Shown here one piece after another: positions 1 to 6,659 of a stretch of DNA of 8,942 nucleotides. The notes under the pieces are model-generated. The model saw only the letters and a list, made by a program, of their open reading frames with translations. It searched no databases and was not told the origin of the DNA. This DNA comes from Thiolapillus brandeum. GTDB taxonomy: Bacteria > Pseudomonadota > Gammaproteobacteria > Chromatiales > Chromatiaceae. Location of the stretch: positions 1 to 8,942 of the forward strand of contig DRLF01000275.1 in the NCBI GenBank assembly GCA_011051425.1, read 5' to 3'. A program made the translations under genes and the position numbers. Positions within the stretch are counted from its first letter, which is position 1; every line of letters begins with the position of its first letter.

Positions 1-44
1 AAATGGCGCCAATCGATGAAAGATTGATTGAAGCGATCCTGTGA
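1..44 (+). CDS. possible 3' end of an upstream gene (very short fragment)
   Basis: The third forward frame is open from the window edge to a TGA at 42-44 and reads MAPIDERLIEAIL, which looks like the amphipathic helical end of a real protein. The other two forward frames stop at 17-19 and 25-27. Thirteen codons are far too few to identify a family, and an open frame this short can occur by chance. If real, the upstream gene ends about 108 bases before the kinase gene and runs in the same direction. Confidence 0.25.
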   Translation, partial: MAPIDERLIEAIL

Positions 45-70
45 TTTTTCACGGGCATAGGCATAAAAAA

Positions 71-106
71 TGGAACCATTCCACCCGCAATAATGATAGG
101 ATCATT
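71..106 (+). promoter_or_regulatory. two short palindromes and a possible extended -10 upstream of the kinase gene
   Basis: Two perfect short inverted repeats lie in the leader: TGGAA-CCA-TTCCA (71-83) and AATGAT-AGG-ATCATT (92-106). The second overlaps TGATAGGAT (94-102), which fits an extended -10 element (TGn followed by TAGGAT, 4 of 6 to consensus). No good -35 box is visible at the right distance. A repressor or activator site over a promoter is one reading. Chance palindromes in an AT-rich leader are the alternative. Confidence 0.25.
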
Positions 107-152
107 GGAGCAAAAAAAGCGATGCCCGCGAGGCTAGGGGAAAAGAAAGAAA

Positions 153-1655
153 GTGACAGAACCGTCCTGCAAGCTGCTGTTGATTGATACCAGTCCGTCA
201 GATGCAGAGCTTGCTGACAAGCTGCTTTCCCAGGCTTTTCCCAACTGCGAGCTGACTCTCGTTTCCGATGCGGTTGCTTTTGCCGAGCAACTGGCCAATG
301 GCGGCTTTTCTGCTGTCATTTCCGAGCAGGCGCTGGGGTGGGCGTCCGGCATGGATGTACTCGCCACGTTTTCCAGGCGCCACCCGCTTACAGCAACCAT
401 CCTGTTTTCAGAAACACTGCCGCCTGAAGCTTGCCGCCTCGAGCATGGCAACCGGCTGTTTGCCTGCCTGACAAAAAACAGCGCCGGCTTTCTGCAGCTT
501 ACCGATACAGTCGCATCCCTGTTGCGGGCAATCAGGGAAGATCAGCACGTGTATGGTTTCTGGCGTCAGACACTTGGCAATATGAGCGATCCTGCGTTGA
601 CGGTCACTGCCGATGGCCAGGTGGAGGAAGCCAATTTTGCGGCTGCAGGGGTGCTTGGATACCAGGATGCCGCAGAGCTGCGGGGACTTGGGTTAGAGGC
701 TTTGTTTGACCTTGATGCCGGCAGGCTGACGGAAGCTGGGCTGAAGAGACAGCTTCAGGCAATGGCAAAAGGCGCAGCCGATCCGCTGGATATTCAGGTG
801 ACACCATTGAAAGGAGCATCCGCTGCCGCGCAGGGCCGCTTGACTGTCTGGCCGCTTCCCGGTGATGCAGCGCGGCTGGCGGCAATTTATCGCCCACAGG
901 CCGGCAAACAGGCGCCCGCCGATCCGGATGGTGAATATCAGCAACTGCTGTATGCGGTTTCCCATGATCTGCAGGAGCCGCTGCAACTGGTTTCCCGTTA
1001 CGCAGACCTGTTGCAGGAGGATTATGGCGCCGCCCTGGAGAAAGACGGCAGGTTTATCGTCAGGAATCTGGCAAGCAATGCCCGGCTGACGCAGTCCATG
1101 CTCGATGATTTGCTCGAATATTCCCGCCTTGGCCGCCTCGAACCTGTTCTTGTGGAAGTGGATCTGAATGAAATCGTTGATGATGTGAAGGCATTGTATG
1201 CACACAAGCTGCAGGAACTGAACGGAAAGATAAAGAAAGCCGATTTGCCCACGGTGATGGCTGACCGGGGCCAGATGGTACGCCTGTTCCAGAATCTGAT
1301 TGGCAATGCCATCAAGTTTCACGGCAGGAAGAAGCTGGTTGTCAGCGTTACGGCGGCATACAAGGACGGTTACTGGGAAGTGATGGTCGAAGACAACGGT
1401 ATCGGTATAGACAGGGATCAGTACCGGAATGTGTTCACCATGTTCAAGCGGCTGCATACGGAGGAAAATATTCCCGGTAACGGTATGGGGCTGGCGCTCT
1501 GTGAACGCATCGTGACAGCACATGGTGGCCGCATCTGGGTTAGTGCCAGGGAAGGTGAAAAGGAAGGGGTGATTTTTCATTTTTCATTGCCCGCGGACAC
1601 ACTGGTTGCCGCAGGCAAAAGGCATGTCCAGAAAGGGGAGGTAATTCATGAATGA
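153..1655 (+). CDS. soluble hybrid-like histidine kinase: degenerate receiver, PAS, HisKA, HATPase_c
   Basis: This 500-residue sensor kinase probably autophosphorylates on His271 and passes the phosphate to the REC domain of the next gene. Residues 6-125 have the receiver fold pattern but lack the phosphoacceptor: Glu58 sits where Asp is expected and Thr13 replaces one metal-binding acid, while Ser86 and Lys108 are kept. Residues about 138-245 look like a divergent PAS domain. The H box AVSHDLQEPL (268-277) starts HisKA. HATPase_c shows the N box NLIGN (381-385), DNGIGI (414-419) and GNGMGLAL (442-449). The H-box wording and the FKRLHTEENIPGNGMGLAL block resemble bacterial phytochrome kinases, but no GAF/PHY photosensory region is present. 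No membrane helix or signal peptide is seen, so it should be cytoplasmic. The GTG start is set by an in-frame TAG at 135-137 and by the receiver beginning at residue 6; the Shine-Dalgarno is a weak purine run. The stop overlaps the next gene. The kinase assignment is firm; the signal is unknown. Confidence 0.9.
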   Translation: MTEPSCKLLLIDTSPSDAELADKLLSQAFPNCELTLVSDAVAFAEQLANGGFSAVISEQALGWASGMDVLATFSRRHPLTATILFSETLPPEACRLEHGNRLFACLTKNSAGFLQLTDTVASLLRAIREDQHVYGFWRQTLGNMSDPALTVTADGQVEEANFAAAGVLGYQDAAELRGLGLEALFDLDAGRLTEAGLKRQLQAMAKGAADPLDIQVTPLKGASAAAQGRLTVWPLPGDAARLAAIYRPQAGKQAPADPDGEYQQLLYAVSHDLQEPLQLVSRYADLLQEDYGAALEKDGRFIVRNLASNARLTQSMLDDLLEYSRLGRLEPVLVEVDLNEIVDDVKALYAHKLQELNGKIKKADLPTVMADRGQMVRLFQNLIGNAIKFHGRKKLVVSVTAAYKDGYWEVMVEDNGIGIDRDQYRNVFTMFKRLHTEENIPGNGMGLALCERIVTAHGGRIWVSAREGEKEGVIFHFSLPADTLVAAGKRHVQKGEVIHE

Positions 1656-3753
1656 CCTGGCATTGCGGGTGCTGCTGGTGGAAGACACGCCATCGGAAGC
1701 GGACCTGACACGCTTCTATCTGTCCCGGATCAGCTCAACACGTTATGACATGGTACATGTTCCTACCCTGAATCAGGCAGTGGACAGCCTTTACAACAAT
1801 GACCTGCCGGACATTATTCTGCTCGATCTGCATCTGCCGGACTGCGAAGGCCTGGGCGGTTTCGAGCGTCTGCATTCGCTGGCTCCGGATGTACCTGTGA
1901 TCATTCTGACCAACTTCATGGATGATGAACTGGCGACAAGGGCTGTGCGCGAAGGTGCGCAGGATTACCTGATTAAGAAGGAAGTGGACACGGCTTTGCT
2001 GAACAAATCCATCCGCTATGCCATCGAGAGACAGAAATCCGATGCCGCGCTCAGGGAAAGCGAGGAACGCTATGCTCTGGCGGTGGCAGGTGCCAGCGAG
2101 GGCATCTGGGACTGGAACATCAGGACGGGTGAGGCTTATTTTTCCCCCCGCTGGCAGGATCTCGTCGGTGTTTTTCAGGAAAACGTGACTGCACACATCG
2201 ATCAGTGGTTCGACCGTGTACATCCGGACGACCTTCCACCCCTGCAGGCCGCATTGCAGGCACATTTCAGGGATGTGCAGACACATTTTGAATATGAGCA
2301 CAGGATCATGCACGAAGAAGGCGAATATCGCTGGATGCTGGTGCGTGGCCAGGCAATTTGTGATGCCAGGGAAAAATGCTACCGCATGGCCGGTTCCATG
2401 GCCGATATCACCGAGCGCAGGCGAGCCGAACAGCAGTTGCTCCATGACGCACTGCATGACGGCCTCACGGATTTGCCCAACCGCTCCCTGTTCATGGACA
2501 GGCTGGATCAGGCCATACGCCAGCATCAGCGTGACGGCAGCAAGCAGTATGCAGTGCTGTATTTCGATATCGACCGATTCAAGAACGTCAACGACAGCCT
2601 CGGCCATTCGGTGGGAGACCGCCTGTTAGTGGGTATTGCCCGCCGCCTCGAAACCATACTGCGTCCCAGTGATACGCTGGCGCGCCTTTCCGGTGACGAG
2701 TTTGCCGTATTGCTGACCCAGGTGGGTTCCACGGAATGCGCGCTATCGGTCGTGCAGCGTATTCACCAGTTGCTGCGCAGGAAATTCAAGGTGCAGGGCA
2801 ATGTGATCTACCCCAGTGTCAGTATCGGTATCGCCATGGCTTCAGATCAGTATGACAGCCCGGAGCAGGTACTGAGGGACGCCGACCTCGCCATGTATCG
2901 CGCCAAGTCACTGGATGAACCGGGCGATGCCGTGGTGTTTGATGCGCACATGCACGCCACTGCCGTGCAGCGTCTGCGTCTGGAAACGGATATGCGCCGT
3001 GCCATTGATCGCGGAGAATTTGTCATTCACTACCAGCCCATCGTTTCCCTGCAGACAGGGCAGGTGCTTTCCTTCGAGGCCCTGCTGCGCTGGCAGCATC
3101 CCCAGCGCGGGCTGGTGAGTCCCAATGAATTTATCGGCGTGGCTGAAGAAACAGGCATGATCTCCGAATTGAGCTGGTGGATTCTCAGGACGGCGGCGAC
3201 GCAGACACGGCGCTGGCAGAAGCTCATCCCAGGCAATGCCGACTTGGGCATCAGCGTCAATGTTACCGGTGCTTTGTTCCGCAATGAAAACATGGCTGAT
3301 GACCTGCTGTCGCTGCTGGAGGAATGTGACCTGCAGCCGGGATACATGCACCTGGAGATCACCGAGCGCTCATTCATGGACCATCAGGATGCGGTGCTCG
3401 CGGAGCTGGACAAGCTCAAGTCTGCAGGTGTGCAGTTGCATGTTGATGATTTTGGTACCGGCTACTCTTCGCTTTCCTATCTCAAGCGCTATTCCTATGA
3501 CACGCTGAAGATCGACCGCTCGTTTATTCGTGATGTGACCAGTATGGGAGATGCCAGTGCCATCGTTCAGGCCATCGTTTCGCTGGGGCAGGATCTCAAG
3601 ATGAACATCGTTGCAGAAGGTGTGGAGAACGCCGAGCAGGTCCAGTTGCTGCGCAAGATGGATTGCCCTGAAGCGCAAGGCTACTGGTTTTCGCGACCCT
3701 TGACCAGGGAAAAGGCTCATCAGGTCCTGAGCCAGCCTCTTAAGCTGAATTAG
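1648..3753 (+). CDS. response regulator with REC-PAS-GGDEF-EAL domains (c-di-GMP synthase/phosphodiesterase)
   Basis: This 701-residue cytoplasmic protein should make and/or break cyclic di-GMP under phosphorylation control. REC (7-125) is intact: Glu12/Asp13, phosphoacceptor Asp60, Thr88 and Lys110. A PAS_3-like domain (about 140-255) ends in the PAC-type motif ADITERR. The GGDEF domain (about 265-430) reads SGDEF at 348-352, a variant known in active cyclases, with an RxxD inhibitory site at 339-342 at the usual five-residue spacing. The EAL domain (about 440-695) retains the catalytic set: EALLRW at 477, Asn538, Glu570/Glu573 in LEITER, DDFGTGYSSL from 600, Lys621 and Glu657. Both enzymes therefore look competent on paper, and net direction cannot be read from sequence. 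It starts with ATG inside the end of the kinase gene (8-bp overlap, ATGAATGA) after a strong AAAGGGGAGG Shine-Dalgarno at 1632-1641, so translation is probably coupled. The overlap and the Rcp1-like receiver next to a phytochrome-like kinase make them a likely cognate pair. Confidence 0.93.
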   Translation: MNDLALRVLLVEDTPSEADLTRFYLSRISSTRYDMVHVPTLNQAVDSLYNNDLPDIILLDLHLPDCEGLGGFERLHSLAPDVPVIILTNFMDDELATRAVREGAQDYLIKKEVDTALLNKSIRYAIERQKSDAALRESEERYALAVAGASEGIWDWNIRTGEAYFSPRWQDLVGVFQENVTAHIDQWFDRVHPDDLPPLQAALQAHFRDVQTHFEYEHRIMHEEGEYRWMLVRGQAICDAREKCYRMAGSMADITERRRAEQQLLHDALHDGLTDLPNRSLFMDRLDQAIRQHQRDGSKQYAVLYFDIDRFKNVNDSLGHSVGDRLLVGIARRLETILRPSDTLARLSGDEFAVLLTQVGSTECALSVVQRIHQLLRRKFKVQGNVIYPSVSIGIAMASDQYDSPEQVLRDADLAMYRAKSLDEPGDAVVFDAHMHATAVQRLRLETDMRRAIDRGEFVIHYQPIVSLQTGQVLSFEALLRWQHPQRGLVSPNEFIGVAEETGMISELSWWILRTAATQTRRWQKLIPGNADLGISVNVTGALFRNENMADDLLSLLEECDLQPGYMHLEITERSFMDHQDAVLAELDKLKSAGVQLHVDDFGTGYSSLSYLKRYSYDTLKIDRSFIRDVTSMGDASAIVQAIVSLGQDLKMNIVAEGVENAEQVQLLRKMDCPEAQGYWFSRPLTREKAHQVLSQPLKLN

Positions 3754-3818
3754 TACCGTGATACACCGACCATGCATCAGCGAAACCTGCCGGAGCTTTT
3801 ATGCCGGTTCTTCCCGTC

Positions 3819-3823
3819 AGGAG
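3819..3823 (+). promoter_or_regulatory. ribosome binding site deciding between two starts
   Basis: AGGAG lies 10 bases before the ATG at 3834, and the protein then begins with the hydrophilic MSKKSRQKEK. An in-frame ATG at 3801 also has a GGAG (3792-3795) five bases upstream, but would add an unlikely MPVLPVRSPVA leader. I prefer 3834, without strong certainty. Confidence 0.45.
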
Positions 3824-3833
3824 TCCTGTTGCC

Positions 3834-5846
3834 ATGAGTAAAAAATCCAGACAGAAGGAGAAAAGCAGGCTCGACCGGCTGGCGGGCCAGAACCTGACGT
3901 TGAAGAAGAAGCAGGAAGCCCTGCAGAAGCAATGCAAAAAGCTGCGCAAGAAGCAAAAAACGCTGTCCGCCGGTTATCAGTCTGTCGGGGAGAAGGCAAA
4001 AGATCTGCATGCCGCGCTTTCCGAACTGCAGCAGGAAAACAGGCGGCTTGCCGAACGCATGGTGCAGGAAGACCGTCGCAGCAGGAAAATCCGCGGTCGC
4101 CTCGACCGTCTCAAATCACGCCAGGGGGCGGACAGGAAAAAAGTCAGCACCCTCAGCCAGCACCTCGATCAGCAGGAGCAGCTTGCGAGCGCCCTGTCTG
4201 AACGTCTTGAGGACGTGGAGCAGTTGACATTGCAGGGCGACCTGCTGCGGGAACAACTCGAATACCTGCATGCCGACAAGGCGGAGCTGGATGCCCAGAT
4301 CAGCAGTTTGATCACTCATATCATCGGACTCGAAGACGGCCAGGAGGGTTTTGCTGCGCACATCGGTAAACTGTCCGGCGCGCTCGACGAGGTGTTGCGC
4401 CGTGCCGAGGAACAGCTGGAACAGTACCGGGCGCTGGAAGAGCGGCTGGGAGATCTGAATCAGGGCAACAGGGAGCTGCAGCGGCAGACAGATCAGCAGA
4501 AAACCCAGGCTGCCGATTTGAAAGAGCGCCTTTCTGCAGTGGAGCAGCGGCTGGCCAGTCAGATTGTGGCTGTCGAAGACAAGCTGCAGCATCTGGAGAC
4601 AGAATACGACCGTCTGTTGCAGGAAGAGCTGACTCAGCATCAGGGGCAGATTCAGGGGCTGCTGCAGAAAGCAGATGCAATCGATCAGACCGCGCGAACG
4701 GGAGCCGACCTTGCCCGGAGTTTGCACGAAGGCTATGGCAGCTTGCAGGAGCGGCTGGCTGCAACGGAAGAATACCCGTCCAGGTGGAACGCCGAGCTGG
4801 AAAAACGGCTGGCGCAACTGGATGCGCACTACCGGCAGCTGCTGGAGGAGAGCAGAAAACAGCAGCGCAAGATGATGGATGGCCTGATCGAAAACCTCAA
4901 CCGGGCTGAAACCGGGCTTACACAAAAAGTCGATTTGCAAAAAGGGCAGATTGCAAAGCTGGCGCAGAATGCGAGGAAGCTGGACGAGGTGACGGTCAGG
5001 ACGGCAGAAACCAGTCAGTCATTGCAAAAACACATGCTCGGTTTTCGCGACATACTGGTATCGGCGGTCAAACGTCTGGCAAGGAACGATGCCGTACTGA
5101 ACAGGGATCTGCGCAAGCGTGATCTTGAATATCAGTATCTCGCCGGCAGGCATGATCGCCTGGTAAAAAGCCTGATGGCTGCCGGGGCGCTGATTCTGCT
5201 GCTTGGCGGTGTCGGTTTGTGGCTGCTGTATGACCGGCTGGCATCGTATCCTGATGCAGGTGCCGGGCAGGAGACCATCGTGGCGGAACAGGTGCTGCCG
5301 GTTCCGAATGAGCAGGTAGAGAAGAATGCCAATCGCATTGCGCTGTTCGAAAAAACCTATGACGAAACGAGACAGCAGCTGGAGCAGACACGGAAGCAGC
5401 TGGAAGCGCTTGCTGCCTGGCAGGAACAGTTCAAACAGGAAACCGGGCAGCAGAAAGAACCCGGGCAACCTGCAGAGAATGCGCAGCAGGAACACAATAC
5501 CATCGTGCAGCCAGCCCCAGGCAAAGCGGTTTCTCCTGAGAGCGCTATTCACGACGCTGCCTGGTTGCAGAAACGGAATCCCCGTCACTACACCGTTCAG
5601 GTTATAGCGGCACATGAGCCAGCTTCTGTTACCCGGGTGGCGCGCCGAAAGGATCTCCCTGAGGCCAAAGCCATCTACAGAAAGACGGGGTTCAGCAGGC
5701 GCGACTGGTACGTGCTGCTGTATGGGGATTTTCCCTCTTTCAGAGAGGCGCGGGCTGCAATGAGTGCTTTGCCGGAGGATGTACGGGCCTACAGTCCCTG
5801 GATCCGGAAGCTGTCGGATGTGCAGGATGATCTCGCTGCGCCCTGA
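3834..5846 (+). CDS. bitopic long coiled-coil protein with C-terminal periplasmic SPOR (DamX-like) domain
   Basis: I do not recognise this 670-residue protein as a named gene (681 if it starts at 3801). Residues 1-446 are charged, Gln/Leu/Glu-rich and heptad-like with only one proline (315), indicating a long cytoplasmic coiled coil. A single membrane helix spans 447-466, with Arg/Lys-rich sequence before it and acidic sequence after, predicting N-in/C-out. A second, shorter coiled coil (about 492-539) and a Gln/Pro-rich linker follow. Residues 583-667 match the SPOR pattern: HYTVQV, then DWYVLLYGDFPSFREARAAM, then LPEDVRAYSPWIRKL, close to the end of E. coli DamX as I remember it. SPOR domains bind glycan strands stripped of stem peptides at the division septum. 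There is no catalytic motif, so a scaffold, tether or septal sensor is inferred. It follows the c-di-GMP gene by 80 bases with no terminator between, so co-transcription is likely. The architecture call is strong; the function is open. Confidence 0.85.
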   Translation: MSKKSRQKEKSRLDRLAGQNLTLKKKQEALQKQCKKLRKKQKTLSAGYQSVGEKAKDLHAALSELQQENRRLAERMVQEDRRSRKIRGRLDRLKSRQGADRKKVSTLSQHLDQQEQLASALSERLEDVEQLTLQGDLLREQLEYLHADKAELDAQISSLITHIIGLEDGQEGFAAHIGKLSGALDEVLRRAEEQLEQYRALEERLGDLNQGNRELQRQTDQQKTQAADLKERLSAVEQRLASQIVAVEDKLQHLETEYDRLLQEELTQHQGQIQGLLQKADAIDQTARTGADLARSLHEGYGSLQERLAATEEYPSRWNAELEKRLAQLDAHYRQLLEESRKQQRKMMDGLIENLNRAETGLTQKVDLQKGQIAKLAQNARKLDEVTVRTAETSQSLQKHMLGFRDILVSAVKRLARNDAVLNRDLRKRDLEYQYLAGRHDRLVKSLMAAGALILLLGGVGLWLLYDRLASYPDAGAGQETIVAEQVLPVPNEQVEKNANRIALFEKTYDETRQQLEQTRKQLEALAAWQEQFKQETGQQKEPGQPAENAQQEHNTIVQPAPGKAVSPESAIHDAAWLQKRNPRHYTVQVIAAHEPASVTRVARRKDLPEAKAIYRKTGFSRRDWYVLLYGDFPSFREARAAMSALPEDVRAYSPWIRKLSDVQDDLAAP

Positions 5847-5865
5847 GCATCACCTATATTGATGC
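5847..5865 (+). terminator. weak hairpin just after the SPOR gene
   Basis: GCATCA (5847-5852) and TGATGC (5860-5865) form a perfect 6-bp inverted repeat around a 7-base loop immediately after the stop codon. No T run follows (the next bases are CGGGCAATAAAG), so it is a poor intrinsic terminator and may only shield the mRNA end. Transcription could continue toward mscL. Confidence 0.25.
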
Positions 5866-5897
5866 CGGGCAATAAAGAAGACTGACCGTATGGGCTG

Positions 5898-5926
5898 TTG
5901 ACAGTAAACAGGGCGGGGGATAGTCT
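5898..5926 (+). promoter_or_regulatory. candidate distal sigma-70 promoter for mscL
   Basis: A perfect TTGACA (5898-5903) is followed at 17 bp by TAGTCT (5921-5926), which matches TATAAT at only three positions. Use of this promoter would give mscL an untranslated leader of roughly 210 bases. The gap 5847-6141 otherwise holds no convincing gene. The best small frame (5943-6062, 39 codons) lacks a ribosome binding site. Confidence 0.3.
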
Positions 5927-6047
5927 CAGAAGCATCCGTGCCATGGGGCATGGTGTTACCGTCAGTGAATGTGATCGTACAAGGAGCATCAGGTGGTGTT
6001 TCACTGCGTTGGAGTGTTTCATGCCTGCTGCTGGTGCTTGTTGTCCG

Positions 6048-6075
6048 GTGACATCCAGCTGACAAAACCTATCAA
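6048..6075 (+). promoter_or_regulatory. candidate proximal promoter for mscL
   Basis: GTGACA (6048-6053, 5 of 6 to the -35 consensus) is followed at 16 bp by TATCAA (6070-6075, 4 of 6), preceded by C as in stress-sigma promoters. Transcription would start near 6082, so the transcript would open with the hairpin at 6082-6110. RpoS control of mscL is known in E. coli; applying it here is inference. Confidence 0.3.
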
Positions 6076-6081
6076 GGAAGC

Positions 6082-6110
6082 AACGGACGAATCCGCATTC
6101 GGGGTCCGTT
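6082..6110 (+). promoter_or_regulatory. hairpin in the mscL leader
   Basis: AACGGAC (6082-6088) pairs with GTCCGTT (6104-6110), and inside it GAAT (6089-6092) pairs with ATTC (6097-6100) around the loop CCGC, leaving a GGG bulge. The 11-bp two-part stem ends about 31 bases before the mscL start and before its AAGGAAGGA ribosome binding site. It may stabilise the 5' end or slow transcripts arriving from upstream. It does not resemble a riboswitch class I know. Confidence 0.35.
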
Positions 6111-6141
6111 TCACGCATCCACAACGAAAGGAAGGAATTTC

Positions 6142-6552
6142 ATGGGAATGATAAGTGAGTTCAAGGAGTTTGCCCTCAAGGGCAACATGGTCGATATGGC
6201 TGTGGGTATCATCATCGGTGGTGCTTTCGGCACTATCGTAAAATCACTGGTCAGTGATGTCATCATGCCGCCCATCGGGTATTTGACCGGGGGGCTGGAT
6301 TTCTCGAGTTTGTCCCTTTCTCTGGGCAAGGGGCTGGACGGGAAAGAAGTATTTATTAAATACGGTTCATTCATCAACGCTGTTATTGCTTTCTTGATCG
6401 TGGCTTTTGTGCTGTTCCTGGTCATCAAGGCGATGAACAAGGCCAAGGAGGCCATGGAGGAAGAGAAGGAGGAAGAGGCTGCTGCGGAACCTCCCAAGCA
6501 GGAAGTGTTGCTCGAAGAAATACGTGATCTGCTCAAGAGCAAGGCTGGCTGA
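6142..6552 (+). CDS. mscL: large-conductance mechanosensitive channel MscL
   Basis: MscL forms a homopentameric inner-membrane pore that opens under membrane tension and releases solutes during sudden hypo-osmotic shock. The 136 residues equal the E. coli length. The N-terminal amphipathic helix ([12 protein letters not shown]) leads into TM1 (about 15-45) with the family signature [14 protein letters not shown] and [10 protein letters not shown], then a periplasmic loop (about 50-72), TM2 (about 74-97, [19 protein letters not shown]) and the cytoplasmic bundle [13 protein letters not shown]. The pore-lining glycine at 22 is kept, while the gate position equivalent to E. coli Leu19 is Met19. 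The linker between TM2 and the bundle is strongly acidic (EEEKEEE, 106-112). A good AAGGAAGGA Shine-Dalgarno lies 5 bases before the ATG. It is followed by a hairpin terminator, so it probably forms its own unit or the end of the upstream operon. Confidence 0.97.
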   Translation: MGMISEFKEFALKGNMVDMAVGIIIGGAFGTIVKSLVSDVIMPPIGYLTGGLDFSSLSLSLGKGLDGKEVFIKYGSFINAVIAFLIVAFVLFLVIKAMNKAKEAMEEEKEEEAAAEPPKQEVLLEEIRDLLKSKAG

Positions 6553-6577
6553 TCCGGCGTCAGTGCGGGTTGTGTTT

Positions 6578-6627
6578 GGCCGCTTTGTGCTGATGTGCGG
6601 TAAGCCTGTCAGTACAAAGCGGCCTTT
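6578..6627 (+). terminator. intrinsic terminator after mscL, between convergent genes
   Basis: GGCCGCTTTGTGCTGA (6578-6593) pairs with TCAGTACAAAGCGGCC (6609-6624) over 16 bp with a single G-U wobble and a 15-base loop, followed by TTTCCT. The stem is long and GC-rich at its base, and the T run is short. On the opposite strand the stem is followed by AAACAC, so it favours the mscL direction but may also block transcripts from the - strand regulator gene. Confidence 0.65.
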
Positions 6628-6659
6628 CCTGTCATGAACGCTCCGCCCGGATAAGCCGG

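Noticed and set aside
693..1580. Long open frame on the - strand (295 codons) opposite the histidine kinase
   Set aside because: It lies wholly antisense to clear kinase motifs and its translation is His/Gln/Cys-rich with no recognisable domain.
1735..2607. Long open frame on the - strand (290 codons) opposite the REC-PAS-GGDEF region
   Set aside because: It is antisense to a well-supported gene, and the product has no family pattern.
3751..3833. Possible terminator between the GGDEF-EAL and SPOR genes
   Set aside because: Only a 4-bp CCGG/CCGG pairing is found, with no T run after it, so co-transcription remains the simpler view.
4116..4940. Long open frame on the - strand (274 codons) opposite the coiled-coil gene
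   Set aside because: Leu/Gln-rich translation is the expected mirror of CTG/CAG-rich coiled-coil codons; no domain is seen.
5941..5953. CCATG-GGG-CATGG palindrome upstream of mscL
   Set aside because: A single 5-bp repeat without a link to a promoter or known operator is within chance expectation.
5943..6062. Small Cys-containing frame of 39 codons on the + strand in the mscL leader
   Set aside because: There is no Shine-Dalgarno before its ATG and no recognisable pattern; this length is expected by chance.
5789..6124. 111-codon frame on the - strand covering the gap before mscL
   Set aside because: It overlaps the end of the SPOR domain, has no ribosome binding site I can accept, and its Cys/Ser/Arg-rich product looks non-coding.
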